Source: Heterotrichella gracilis (taxonomy: Eukaryota; Sar; Xanthophyceae; Tribonematales; Xanthonemataceae). Taken from it: a stretch of DNA of 64,000 nt. This document shows, piece after piece, positions 53,419-62,265 of this stretch. The notes under the pieces were generated by a model. That model did no database searches, was not told the DNA's origin, and saw nothing but the letters and a program-made list of their open reading frames with translations. Positions within the stretch are counted from its first letter, which is position 1. Each line of letters begins with the position of its first letter. The stretch covers positions 558,001 to 622,000 of the forward strand of contig JAULBX010000002.1 of assembly GCA_032358255.1 (NCBI GenBank). Reading direction: 5' to 3'. Both the position numbers and the translations under genes were made by a program.

Positions 53419-54903
53419 ATGAAAAAGATCTTAATAGCAAACCGTGGCGAAATTGCATTACGTATTATGCGCTCTGCCCGCGAAATGGGCATTAAAACCG
53501 TTGCCATTTTTTCTGAAGCTGATAGAAATGCCCTTTTTGTAAGATATGCCGATGAGGCCGTTTGTGTTGGTCCGCCGCCAAGTGCCCAATCTTATTTACA
53601 AGGCGATAAAATTATTGCTATTTGTAAAGAATTAGGCGTTGATGGCATTCACCCCGGTTACGGATTTTTAAGTGAGAACGCCGATTTTGCAAGAAAAGTA
53701 AAAAAAGCCGGCATTACTTTTATAGGCCCAAGTGCGGAGAGTATGGACCTTATGGGCGATAAGCTAAGCGCAAAAGCTACTGCCAAAAAATACAAAGTAC
53801 CAATGATCCCGGGTTCTGAAGGGGCCATTAGCGACCTGAAAGAGGCTATTAAAGTGGCTAAAGAAGTTGGTTTTCCTTTATTGATAAAGGCCAGCGCCGG
53901 TGGTGGTGGTAAAGGTATGCGCCTGGTTGAGAAAGAAAGTGAGATCGAAGAACAAATGAAAATGGCTATAAGCGAGGCTATATCTGCATTTGGCAACGGT
54001 GCTGTTTTTATTGAAAAATATGCCAGTCGCCCGCGACATATAGAGATCCAGCTATTGGCCGATAATCATGGCAATTGTGTTTATTTATTTGAAAGAGAGT
54101 GCAGCATTCAACGTCGTCACCAAAAACTGATAGAAGAAGCGCCAAGTAGCGTATTATCGCCTGAATTGCGTGCAAAAATGGGCAAATGCGCTGTAGATGT
54201 TGCCAAAGCCTGCAATTACAGTGGCGCCGGAACGGTTGAATTCTTATTGGACGCCGATCTTAATTTCTACTTTTTAGAGATGAACACCCGTTTACAGGTA
54301 GAACATCCCGTTTCGGAATTAATAACGGGTCTAGACCTTGTTAAAGAACAGATAAAAGTAGCCCGTGGCGAAAAATTAAGCTTTACGCAGGAAGATCTTA
54401 AAATAAACGGTCATGCCCTTGAAGTAAGGGTGTGCGCAGAAGACCCTATGAATAATTTTTTACCAGACATTGGTAAACTGTTAGTTTACAAAACACCAAG
54501 TGGGCCGGGAGTGCGCGTGGACGATGGTTTTGAAGAAGGCATGGATATTCCTATCTATTACGATCCGATGATCTCAAAACTAATTGTACATGGTAAAGAC
54601 AGGACTGAAGCCATTGAAAAAATGCTCAGAGCCATTGATGATTATACAATAATAGGTGTTGAAACAACGTTAGATTTTTGTAAATTTGTTTTAAAGCATG
54701 AAGCTTTTGTAAGTGGCAACTTCGACACCGGGTTTATTGCAAAATATTTTACCCCCGAGGTCTTAAATGTTAAAAATGAAGAATACGCTGAATTAGCGGC
54801 TATTGCAGGGTCTATAATCTTTGAAGGTAATAAGACGAAACAGGCAGCATCAAGAGAAAACCCTGTTAAAAAAAGCCAATGGAAAACGAACCGATTGAAT
54901 TAG
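53419..54903 (+). CDS. accC: Biotin carboxylase (acetyl-/propionyl-CoA carboxylase subunit)
   Basis: A 494-aa ATP-grasp enzyme. It starts MKKILIANRGEIALRIMRSA and shows GYGFLSENADFAR, the ATP-binding SAGGGGKGMRLV, RECSIQRRHQKLIEEAPSS and the active-site MNTRLQVEHPVSE. It carboxylates biotin on a carrier protein. There is no BCCP (accB) or carboxyltransferase gene beside it, so acetyl-CoA and propionyl-CoA carboxylase roles cannot be separated. The epimerase at 16 kb would fit a propionyl-CoA route. It begins a plus-strand run ending with punA. Confidence 0.9.
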   Translation: MKKILIANRGEIALRIMRSAREMGIKTVAIFSEADRNALFVRYADEAVCVGPPPSAQSYLQGDKIIAICKELGVDGIHPGYGFLSENADFARKVKKAGITFIGPSAESMDLMGDKLSAKATAKKYKVPMIPGSEGAISDLKEAIKVAKEVGFPLLIKASAGGGGKGMRLVEKESEIEEQMKMAISEAISAFGNGAVFIEKYASRPRHIEIQLLADNHGNCVYLFERECSIQRRHQKLIEEAPSSVLSPELRAKMGKCAVDVAKACNYSGAGTVEFLLDADLNFYFLEMNTRLQVEHPVSELITGLDLVKEQIKVARGEKLSFTQEDLKINGHALEVRVCAEDPMNNFLPDIGKLLVYKTPSGPGVRVDDGFEEGMDIPIYYDPMISKLIVHGKDRTEAIEKMLRAIDDYTIIGVETTLDFCKFVLKHEAFVSGNFDTGFIAKYFTPEVLNVKNEEYAELAAIAGSIIFEGNKTKQAASRENPVKKSQWKTNRLN

Positions 54904-54951
54904 CATGAAACTTGTAGGTTACCTTTAACGTACAAGATAATAAAGGATTAG

Positions 54952-55599
54952 ATGGGTAGTTATTTTTTAAAATATTCTTTCAATAATTCATTTTTAAAAA
55001 CAATGGCCGTAACTATTATAGGCCTTAGCTCATCTTCTTTTCTGGCACAATCAAATACGCAAGATTTTACCGTGCCACCAAAGGTTGGTTTCCGCTGCAG
55101 GGCAGAGATCGTGAATGGTGATACCCTTCCCTTAGTTCTCTTAAATACCGTTTATATTTATACCGAATATGTTTTTAAAACACCACGCCAATACGAGCAA
55201 TGGACAAGAACAAAACATAACGTAAAAAAAGTATATCCTTACGCTATTCTTGCTGCCGCAAAACTTAAAGAGTATGATAAAGCACTCGAAAAAATGCAGG
55301 ATGAAGATCTTAAAAAAGCCTTTTTAAAAGTATGCGAAAAGGATCTTAGAAAAGAGTTTGAGGACGAATTAAAAGACTTAACCGTTTCGCAAGGAAAAGT
55401 GTTAATGAAATTGATCGACCGCGAATCGGGCAAAACAACTTACGAGGTTGTAAAACAACTCAGAGGCAGTTTTCAGGCAGCTATGTGGCAAACCCTGGCT
55501 CGTTTATTTGGTAATAACATGAAGACCGAATATGATGCCCAGGTAGAAGATATTATGATAGAACGCGCCATTAAACTAGTTGAGAATGGGCAGTTTTAA
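54952..55599 (+). CDS. DUF4294 family protein
   Basis: A 215-aa protein with an N-terminal hydrophobic segment (MAVTIIGLSSSSFLAQS); an alternative start at the internal Met would give a shorter signal. The DUF4294 signature is clear: VNGDTLPLVLLNTVYIY, RTKHNVKKVYPYAILAAAKL and KVLMKLIDRESGKTTYEVVKQL. The family is restricted to Bacteroidota in my recollection, and its function is unknown. It is likely periplasmic or envelope-associated. Confidence 0.85.
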   Translation: MGSYFLKYSFNNSFLKTMAVTIIGLSSSSFLAQSNTQDFTVPPKVGFRCRAEIVNGDTLPLVLLNTVYIYTEYVFKTPRQYEQWTRTKHNVKKVYPYAILAAAKLKEYDKALEKMQDEDLKKAFLKVCEKDLRKEFEDELKDLTVSQGKVLMKLIDRESGKTTYEVVKQLRGSFQAAMWQTLARLFGNNMKTEYDAQVEDIMIERAIKLVENGQF

Positions 55600-55684
55600 G
55601 CGTTTTTATGTTATTAAGAATCAGTTGTAAACAAAATTTTTATAAAAGGTAAACGAGATTTAAAAATTTTATTATTTTCGCTAT

Positions 55685-56467
55685 ATGTATAGATTATTAA
55701 TTATTGCCATACTTTTTGTGTCATTTGCAATGAATGGCCAAACAAAAACAAAAAAAGATCCGAAAGGAAAAACAAAGGTTGCCAAGGTAGATTCTACCGG
55801 TGCAGAAATTGAAGAAGAAAAAACTCCTGAAGAATTATTGGAGTTAACACTTCCATTAGAAACAGAAATTGACCCTATGACGGGTAAAAAAGTTTTTTAT
55901 AAAGAAAGAAAACTAAGAAATGATTCGTTAAGGAACGCTTTGCGTATAGAACAAAGAAAGAAAAAAATGTCGTTTTGGGTTAAAACTACATACCCTAATC
56001 CAAAACTTAAAACAAAACAACCTCCTATCCAATTGTGCATTAATATTGCCAATAAGGATACTAACTTAACCTATTGTGTAAACGATTCTATTTGCAAAGA
56101 TCCTGAAATTAAAAAAGTGGTCTATGAAAAAGTAGTTGGCGATACAACGTATATGTTGATCTTTATTCAGGCATTCACCAAATCTAAGTCAGATGGCGGC
56201 GTTTGTAATGCCGGTAAAGAACAGAAATTATATTTTGTACGCTGGCATCCAAAAACCAATGTGGCAAAATGGAAATTAAAGAATATAAATTCGTGTATTA
56301 AAACTATTACCAACATGACCAAGGAAAAGATCACCGATTGGGATAAAACCTCGGTTTTAACCGTAAGTTACCACAGGGGCGCTAATTTCTATGACATTAA
56401 ATTCGATCCGGCAAAGCCGCAATTGGGCTTCCAGACAGATGCGGCGGCTGGTGCAAGCGGCGAATAG
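55685..56467 (+). CDS. Hypothetical secreted protein
   Basis: A 260-aa protein with a signal peptide (LLIIAILFVSFAMNGQ), then a charged region (TKTKKDPKGKTKVAKVDSTG). The C-terminal half holds VNDSICKDPEIKKVVYEKVV and FVRWHPKTNVAKWKLKNINS. No family is recognised. It follows DUF4294 by 85 nt and precedes lpxK by 61 nt. Confidence 0.65.
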   Translation: MYRLLIIAILFVSFAMNGQTKTKKDPKGKTKVAKVDSTGAEIEEEKTPEELLELTLPLETEIDPMTGKKVFYKERKLRNDSLRNALRIEQRKKKMSFWVKTTYPNPKLKTKQPPIQLCINIANKDTNLTYCVNDSICKDPEIKKVVYEKVVGDTTYMLIFIQAFTKSKSDGGVCNAGKEQKLYFVRWHPKTNVAKWKLKNINSCIKTITNMTKEKITDWDKTSVLTVSYHRGANFYDIKFDPAKPQLGFQTDAAAGASGE

Positions 56468-56528
56468 ATCGAGAGCCTTATTATATTAAATTTTAATTTT
56501 TCGAAAATAATAAGCATATTTAACCTGT

Positions 56529-57617
56529 TTGAATCCCGGGTTAAAAATACTGCTTCAACCTCTGGCCTTTATTTACGGCTTAATAACGCTTTTAAGGAAC
56601 CGTTTGTACGACGGGCACTTTTTAAAGGTCACTAGATTTGATGTTCACACCATTGGCGTTGGCAATTTATCAGTTGGTGGTGCCGGAAAAACCCCTCTTG
56701 TAGAATATTTAATTCGTTTACTTCGCCAGGAAGAACCAAAATTGGCAACACTTAGCCGCGGCTACAAAAGAAAAACATCAGGCTTTTTATTGGCAGATGA
56801 AAATAGTACTGCCGAAGATATTGGCGATGAGCCATTAATTTACAAATACAAATACAATGTTCAGGTAGCAGTAGACGGCAATCGCGTAAATGGTGTCAAA
56901 AAATTAATTGCTTTAGAAGATAATTCGCCAAAAATAATTTTGCTGGATGATGTTTTTCAGCACCGCGCTATTCGATGTGGATTAAATATTGTAGTAAGCG
57001 ATTATAATAATTTATATTTTAACGACACCATGTTGCCGGCTGGCACACTGCGTGAATTTAAAAGTGGTATTGTGCGTGCTGATCTAATTATTATTACAAA
57101 AACGCCCGATAGAACAAGCCCGGTTGAGATACGTAACATTTTAAAAGACGTAAATCCAAAAGCGCACCAGCAGGTGTTTTTTAGTTATTTACAATATGGC
57201 GATCTGTATTCAATTACTAACGCTAACGACAAAATTGATACGCTGAATGATCTTTTCCGTTTCAGGGTTATTTCTTTTGCAGGTATTGCCAATGCCCAGC
57301 CAATGGTAAATTATTTAAAAGAATATGCTGCTGATGTAAAACATTTACAGTTTAACGATCACCACGAATTCTCAATAAAAGATCTTGAAGATATTGAACG
57401 GTATTATAATAGTTTTGAAGGCGGCAATAAAATTTTAGTTACTACCGAAAAAGATTTTATGCGTTTAAAAAGTAATTTGGTTTGGAAAATTGCGCAGCGT
57501 ATGAATATTTATATTTTGCCTGTTGAAATGACATTTAAAGATAAGGAAGAAGAATTTAATCAAGTAATTTTAAAGTATGTTAGAGCAAATAGAATTTACC
57601 ACCAAAAGTATACGTGA
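56529..57617 (+). CDS. lpxK: Tetraacyldisaccharide 4'-kinase
   Basis: A TTG start gives 362 aa. An N-terminal hydrophobic helix (LLQPLAFIYGLITLLR) is followed by the P-loop NLSVGGAGKTPLVEYLIRLL, the catalytic DDVFQHRAI and GDEPLIYKYKYN, all typical of LpxK. It phosphorylates the 4' position of the lipid A precursor at the inner membrane. The end overlaps the punA start by 41 nt, an unusually long same-strand overlap. Confidence 0.9.
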   Translation: MNPGLKILLQPLAFIYGLITLLRNRLYDGHFLKVTRFDVHTIGVGNLSVGGAGKTPLVEYLIRLLRQEEPKLATLSRGYKRKTSGFLLADENSTAEDIGDEPLIYKYKYNVQVAVDGNRVNGVKKLIALEDNSPKIILLDDVFQHRAIRCGLNIVVSDYNNLYFNDTMLPAGTLREFKSGIVRADLIIITKTPDRTSPVEIRNILKDVNPKAHQQVFFSYLQYGDLYSITNANDKIDTLNDLFRFRVISFAGIANAQPMVNYLKEYAADVKHLQFNDHHEFSIKDLEDIERYYNSFEGGNKILVTTEKDFMRLKSNLVWKIAQRMNIYILPVEMTFKDKEEEFNQVILKYVRANRIYHQKYT

Positions 57618-58392
57618 GAAGACCAACAATTTTATTCCACAAGTAGGCATTATACTTGGAACGGGTTTGGGTGGCTTAGTAAAAGAAATTATTGTTGAGT
57701 ACGCGCTTCCGTATAACGAGATCCCGAATTTTCCGGTAAGCACTGTAGAAGGCCATAGTGGTAAATTAATTTTTGGTGAGTTGGGTGGTAAAAAAGTTAT
57801 TGCCATGCAAGGCCGTTTTCATTTTTACGAAGGCTACAGCATGCAGGAAGTTACTTTTCCGGTAAGAGTAATGAAAGCCCTTGGTGTAAAAACATTATGC
57901 GTAAGTAACGCAAGCGGCGGTATGAATCCAAAATTTGAAGTGGGGGAAATTATGATCATTAACGATCACATTAATTTATTTCCTACCAATCCTTTAATAG
58001 GAAAAAATATCGAAACATTAGGGCCACGTTTTCCTGACATGAGCGAAGCCTATAAAAAAACCTATGTAAGCTTAGCAAAAGAAATTGCCAAAGAAAATAA
58101 CATTAAAGTAAGCGAAGGTGTTTATGCCGGCTTAAGCGGCCCTTGCTTTGAAACGCCAGCCGAGTACCGTTATTTATGGCGCACCGGTGCCGATGTTGTA
58201 GGCATGAGCACCGTGCCCGAAGTTATTGTTGCCAAACACAGCGGCATGGATGTTTTTGGAATAAGCATTGTAACCGACCTTGGTGTTGAAGGTGTAGTGC
58301 AAAATGTTAGTCACGAAGAAGTGCAACACATCGCAAAAATGCAGGAACCAAAAATGACTCTGTTGATGAAGGAGTTGATCAAACGTATTTAA
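57577..58392 (+). CDS. punA: Purine nucleoside phosphorylase
   Basis: A 271-aa PNP family II enzyme: VGIILGTGLGGLVKEI, then VSTVEGHSGKLIFG, QGRFHFYEGYSMQEVTFPVR, NASGGMNPKFEVG, and FETPAEYRYLWRTGADVVGMSTVPE. It cleaves inosine/guanosine with phosphate. The first 41 nt lie inside the lpxK end, and the ATG at 57577 is the natural start for this length. Confidence 0.93.
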   Translation: MLEQIEFTTKSIREKTNNFIPQVGIILGTGLGGLVKEIIVEYALPYNEIPNFPVSTVEGHSGKLIFGELGGKKVIAMQGRFHFYEGYSMQEVTFPVRVMKALGVKTLCVSNASGGMNPKFEVGEIMIINDHINLFPTNPLIGKNIETLGPRFPDMSEAYKKTYVSLAKEIAKENNIKVSEGVYAGLSGPCFETPAEYRYLWRTGADVVGMSTVPEVIVAKHSGMDVFGISIVTDLGVEGVVQNVSHEEVQHIAKMQEPKMTLLMKELIKRI

Positions 58393-58462
58393 TTGCACGC
58401 TGATTGATCTAGTTGATCTGCATATGATCTCAAATAGCTATTGGCATGATTGTTGTTAAATT

Positions 58463-59878
58463 ATGTTTATGAAAAAAATTGCTTCACTAATACTCATTCT
58501 TTTTATTAATGAAAGTGGTTTTGCACAAAGCGGCCTTTGTTTTACGCCAGCTGTTTATAGCCCTGTTATATCGAACGCCCTTATTAACTCAATGGATAAA
58601 GCCGACATTAATAATGACGGGCAAATTGATTTTGTATGTAGTTTTTACTCCAACTCTATCAATTTAATTTTATCTAATGGATCAGGGGCGTATTTTCCTT
58701 CAAACTATTTGAATGTTCCTGGAGCGGTTGAATTTTTAAAATTAGGGGATTTTAACCAAGATGGAAAACAAGATATTGCGGCTAGCGTAAAAGATTCAAA
58801 TTTGGTTTATATACTTTTTGGAACCGGTATTGGTTCGTTTGGTTTACCTTCTCGTCATGCTGTGGGCATGGGACCTAAAACTTTTATTATTAAAGATTTA
58901 AATAATGATACTAAACCAGACATCGCTGTTGTCAATTCTATATCGAATAACATTTCAATTCTTCTTGGAAGTGGACTTGGCACTTTCTCCTTAGCTGCAA
59001 ATTATGCAACAGGAACTACTCCATATGGAATTAAAACAGGTGATTTTAATAACGATGGCAAAGTTGACCTTATTGTTACGAATGGAACAACATCAACAAT
59101 TTTAAAAGGAAATGGTAATGGAACTTTCACATTTGTAAGTAATCTTAATTTTGGTTTCCCTGATTTTTTTCTACCTTATAGTTATTCTTTTGAAGTTGTA
59201 GACTTGAATAATGATAATAAAGCTGATATTGTAGGAATAAATCCCATTCAGAATAGTATTTCTGTATTAAAAGGAAATGGGAATTTTACATTTTTATCCG
59301 CTATAGATTACTCTGTTGGACTTAATCCCAGTTCAGTTAATTTTGGAGACTTTAATAGCGATGGTAAACCCGATTTAGTTTCAACAAATCTTAATTCTCA
59401 GGATATTTCTATTTTAGTTAATAATGGGTCGGGTGCATTTGCAACAGCAGTAAATTATACCGTTTCTCCTTCACAATCAATTCAAAATCCTTGGCTTGTA
59501 TGTGTTGATGATATGAATGGCGATAGTAAAGCAGATATAATTGTAGCTAAGGATAATTCAAGTGAGGTAAGTATACTCTTAAATTGCAATACTGTTGATG
59601 TTGGAATTGTAAATAATATTAAACTAAATAATGATTACAAATTATATCCTAATCCAGCAATTGACCATCTGGATCTAAAAATCTCAGACGATATTGCAAG
59701 TAATTTTAAAATAGAAATTATTAATAGCGTTGGGCAGCTTATTAAGGAAGAAGAAATTAAATTAAATAATCAATTAGCAACCATAAATTTGAACGATCTG
59801 CCAATCGGTATTTACCTTCTTAATTTAAAAAGTAGTAATTCATTAAGCGTTGGTAAACGTTTTGTGGTTGCAAGGTAA
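58463..59878 (+). CDS. FG-GAP/VCBS-repeat protein with T9SS type A sorting domain
   Basis: A 471-aa secreted protein with a signal peptide (SLILILFINESGFAQ). Seven repeats each carry a calcium-loop-like D-x-N-x-D-G/x-x-x-D: DINNDGQID, DFNQDGKQD, DLNNDTKPD, DFNNDGKVD, DLNNDNKAD, DFNSDGKPD and DMNGDSKAD. This suggests a seven-bladed propeller. The final 80 residues are a type A sorting domain (YKLYPNPAIDHLDLKI ... PIGIYLLNLKS). It is likely surface-exposed; the ligand is unknown. Confidence 0.9.
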   Translation: MFMKKIASLILILFINESGFAQSGLCFTPAVYSPVISNALINSMDKADINNDGQIDFVCSFYSNSINLILSNGSGAYFPSNYLNVPGAVEFLKLGDFNQDGKQDIAASVKDSNLVYILFGTGIGSFGLPSRHAVGMGPKTFIIKDLNNDTKPDIAVVNSISNNISILLGSGLGTFSLAANYATGTTPYGIKTGDFNNDGKVDLIVTNGTTSTILKGNGNGTFTFVSNLNFGFPDFFLPYSYSFEVVDLNNDNKADIVGINPIQNSISVLKGNGNFTFLSAIDYSVGLNPSSVNFGDFNSDGKPDLVSTNLNSQDISILVNNGSGAFATAVNYTVSPSQSIQNPWLVCVDDMNGDSKADIIVAKDNSSEVSILLNCNTVDVGIVNNIKLNNDYKLYPNPAIDHLDLKISDDIASNFKIEIINSVGQLIKEEEIKLNNQLATINLNDLPIGIYLLNLKSSNSLSVGKRFVVAR

Positions 59879-59896
59879 TGGGCCACAAATCCTTTT

Positions 59897-60427
59897 CTAC
59901 CGCTGATCTTCCGGAAAGATACAATCAATTAAAGCGTGTTCATCACCCATTGATGTGGTTGTGAGAATTAAGCCAATGCCTTTGCAGTAATAATATTGCG
60001 TAAAATAATTTAATGGCATTATAGTACCATTCATTAATATTTTACTTTCGGCTTCTATCATCATCACATTTTCAAAGGTCTTGCCTTTTACTTCTTTTAC
60101 CATCCCTACCCCTTTAATGGTCATTACCATAATGCTATCAAGACCATTGGCTTTAAATTTTATTTCCCAGGTATCGCCGAGGGGTGCATTGTCTTTAAGC
60201 AGAATATTATTAGTTCCGGGTTCAAAAGAATCTGTCACATAATTGTTCTCTTCTTTACGAAAGATCGTGTCTTTCTTCAGTGTAGAATTTACCATGGTAA
60301 ATTCGTTTGGCTTTGCAGGATTCACCGCGGTGATCATGTTTGTATAACTCGATCCATCCTTACATAAATACACCCAGCCACACCCTACTTCAAGTGGATA
60401 ATAAACTTCTACGCCATCTAATGCCAT
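59897..60427 (-). CDS. Hypothetical protein (YPLEVG-type lipocalin-like candidate)
   Basis: A 176-aa protein with no clear signal peptide. It begins MALDGVEVYYPLEVGCGWVY and contains repeated beta-strand-like segments (NPAKPNEFTMVNSTLKK; TWEIKFKANGLDS; MVMTIKGVGMVKEV; QYYYCKGIGLILTT). The YPLEVG.GW.Y opening recalls short beta-sandwich or lipocalin-like Bacteroidota proteins. No function is assigned. It ends the minus-strand operon downstream of tatA, with a 36-nt gap. Confidence 0.65.
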   Translation of the reverse strand: MALDGVEVYYPLEVGCGWVYLCKDGSSYTNMITAVNPAKPNEFTMVNSTLKKDTIFRKEENNYVTDSFEPGTNNILLKDNAPLGDTWEIKFKANGLDSIMVMTIKGVGMVKEVKGKTFENVMMIEAESKILMNGTIMPLNYFTQYYYCKGIGLILTTTSMGDEHALIDCIFPEDQR

Positions 60428-60463
60428 GATAATTGGTTTTAATTGTTTGTACTATAAATTTAA

Positions 60464-60925
60464 CTATTCCCGGTAAATAAAAATATTCTCGATCACCACT
60501 TTCTCTTCTTTTTTATTGATTATTTTAACAAGTATCCTGTTCTTTTGATAAGAAGAAGGCCCGTCAATTAAACTAATAAGGTCGAATACTTTTTTAAAAC
60601 CTTTATTGCCAGAGTCTGGCATTTCGTTAATTACATACTGCGATTCATATTTTAAACCGGGCATGTAATTTAATTTTACAAGGCTATCATTGGTAGTTTT
60701 TAAAAGTTTACCATTCTCAACATAAACGGCCACAAATCTTTTTAAAGAATCTGGCACTACTAAATAAAAAACATCGCTTTTATTTTTTACAACCGAATCG
60801 GTAGTTGAGTTTCTAGAGAAAAAATAAATAAGGTTAGAATTTTTTTGAAATTTTATTTTTCCTGGTGTTTGAGAAATTATGTTTCCTGAAACAAAAAAGA
60901 TGAAAAAATAAAAAATATACTTCAT
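60464..60925 (-). CDS. Hypothetical signal-peptide protein
   Basis: A 153-aa protein with a signal peptide (IFYFFIFFVSGNIISQ). The mature part (GKIKFQKNSNLIYFFSRNS; FYLVVPDSLKRFVAVYVENG) looks beta-rich. No family is recognised. It starts 1 nt after the tatA stop, so it is co-transcribed with tatA. Confidence 0.62.
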   Translation of the reverse strand: MKYIFYFFIFFVSGNIISQTPGKIKFQKNSNLIYFFSRNSTTDSVVKNKSDVFYLVVPDSLKRFVAVYVENGKLLKTTNDSLVKLNYMPGLKYESQYVINEMPDSGNKGFKKVFDLISLIDGPSSYQKNRILVKIINKKEEKVVIENIFIYRE

Positions 60926-60926
60926 G

Positions 60927-61178
60927 CTATTCTTTTTCTATTTCCTTTTTTACCTCCTGGATGTGTTCATTAACTTGTTCGGTAATGCCACCGGTGCTAT
61001 TTTGAATATCTTTTTGAATACTGCCTGTTGCATCTTTAAATTCCCTGATGCCTTTACCTAATGTTTTGGCAATACTTGGAATACCTTTGCCGCCAAATAA
61101 AAGCAGGATCACAAATAAAATAATAATTACCTCGCCTCCGCCTAAATTTAAAAATAATATAAATTGTTGTGTGCTCAT
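60927..61178 (-). CDS. tatA: Sec-independent (Tat) translocase subunit TatA-type
   Basis: An 83-aa protein. A short N-terminal region leads into GGGEVIIILFVILLLFGGKG (one membrane helix), then PSIAKTLGKGIREFKDATGS, the TatA/E amphipathic helix, and a charged tail. It forms the variable-size pore with TatC. It could be named TatA or TatE; no Hcf106/TatB-like long form is near. Its ATG follows the stop of a 35-aa ORF by 1 nt. Confidence 0.88.
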   Translation of the reverse strand: MSTQQFILFLNLGGGEVIIILFVILLLFGGKGIPSIAKTLGKGIREFKDATGSIQKDIQNSTGGITEQVNEHIQEVKKEIEKE

Positions 61179-61179
61179 T

Positions 61180-61287
61180 TTAATTTTTCCTCCTCATAAA
61201 TCTAAAAACAACTACTGCACCGGTAATAAGAACTATAGCCACAAAAGCTATAATTAAAAGATCACCTAAATCAACTCCCGTGTTCAT
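61180..61287 (-). CDS. 35-aa single-pass membrane peptide upstream of tatA
   Basis: The ATG at 61287 gives MNTGVDLGDLLIIAFVAIVL..., a 35-residue peptide whose residues 8-30 form one membrane helix, ending RFMRRKN. It is too short for ordinary gene callers. It begins 21 nt after the deacylase stop and ends 1 nt before the tatA ATG, so it sits snugly in the operon. The purine-rich stretch GAGGAGG at its end may double as the tatA ribosome-binding region. No family is recognised. Confidence 0.55.
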   Translation of the reverse strand: MNTGVDLGDLLIIAFVAIVLITGAVVVFRFMRRKN

Positions 61288-61308
61288 CGTTCAAAGTTAG
61301 TTATTAAA

Positions 61309-62262
61309 TTACTCTTCGTCAATTCCAAGATGAATTAGCGCATCTCCCTGGTTTACTACCGGTTGGTTGTTAATGCCCACAATATAGCCGTTTGTAGGAC
61401 TAAGTATCTTGTCTTCAGTCTCACCGAACGGGTTACAGATAACACCCAAAAGATCGCCTTTTCTCACATGCGCGCCATTATTGGCATTCATATGAAATAA
61501 GCCGCTGCAGTTAGCGCGAACCCAGGTATCCTTTTTTATTTTAACCGATGGATTGTGCGGCAGATCAAAATCAATCATATCGTACGACCTCATCAATCTT
61601 AAACAACCATTTACCCCTTCATTTATTGCTAAATAATCAAAACGCATACTTTCGCCGCCCTCATACACTAAAATGGGTTTTCCTTTTTTTGCAGCTTCTT
61701 TCCTGAATGTTCCATCGCGGTAAGTACTATCAATAATTAAAGAAGTTGCAAAACGTTCGGCTAAAGCCACATTATCCGGAAAATCGAACACACACCGTAA
61801 CTGCGGGTAGTTATTTATTTTTGCACCGCCTGTATGGAAGTCGAAACCAAAATCTATAACTGGTATAATGTGTTTCATAAGATCGTACGCAATTCTGCTT
61901 CCTAGAGAACCATTCTTGGTTCCGGGAAAACAACGATTAAGATCACGCCCATCGGGCAGATCGCGACTACCATATAAAAAAGAAACTACATTAATAACAG
62001 GAATAGCCACCAGAGTTCCGCACTTAAGATTTTCAACCTCATCACGCGAAATAATTTTTCTTATGATCTCAATCCCATTTGTTTCTTCGCCATGCATACC
62101 TGCACATAATAAAACAGAGGGTCCTTCTTTTTTTGAGTGAATAACGTGAACGGGAATTTCGATCTTTGTTTTTGTATGAAGTTCATACGAATTAAGGATC
62201 ACCGTTTTGCTTTGGCCGGGTTCAATTTTCTGACCATTTATGGTTATTGTTTTTTGAGCCAT
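61309..62262 (-). CDS. Succinylglutamate desuccinylase/aspartoacylase (AstE/ASPA) family protein
   Basis: A 317-aa zinc deacylase-like protein. Zinc ligands are His and Glu in LLCAGMHGEETNGIEI and His in FGFDFHTGGAK. RDLPDGRDLNRCFPG matches the substrate-Arg/Asn block. The C-terminal 75 residues resemble a biotinyl/lipoyl-like beta domain (DILSPTNGYIVGIN). In this phylum and others, such genes lie beside rimK. It starts 3 nt after rimK. Confidence 0.85.
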   Translation of the reverse strand: MAQKTITINGQKIEPGQSKTVILNSYELHTKTKIEIPVHVIHSKKEGPSVLLCAGMHGEETNGIEIIRKIISRDEVENLKCGTLVAIPVINVVSFLYGSRDLPDGRDLNRCFPGTKNGSLGSRIAYDLMKHIIPVIDFGFDFHTGGAKINNYPQLRCVFDFPDNVALAERFATSLIIDSTYRDGTFRKEAAKKGKPILVYEGGESMRFDYLAINEGVNGCLRLMRSYDMIDFDLPHNPSVKIKKDTWVRANCSGLFHMNANNGAHVRKGDLLGVICNPFGETEDKILSPTNGYIVGINNQPVVNQGDALIHLGIDEE

Positions 62263-62265
62263 AAA

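Noticed and set aside
58405-58430. Three TGATCT words as an operator
   Set aside because: The spacing is uneven (9 and 11 nt), and GATC is common throughout the window.
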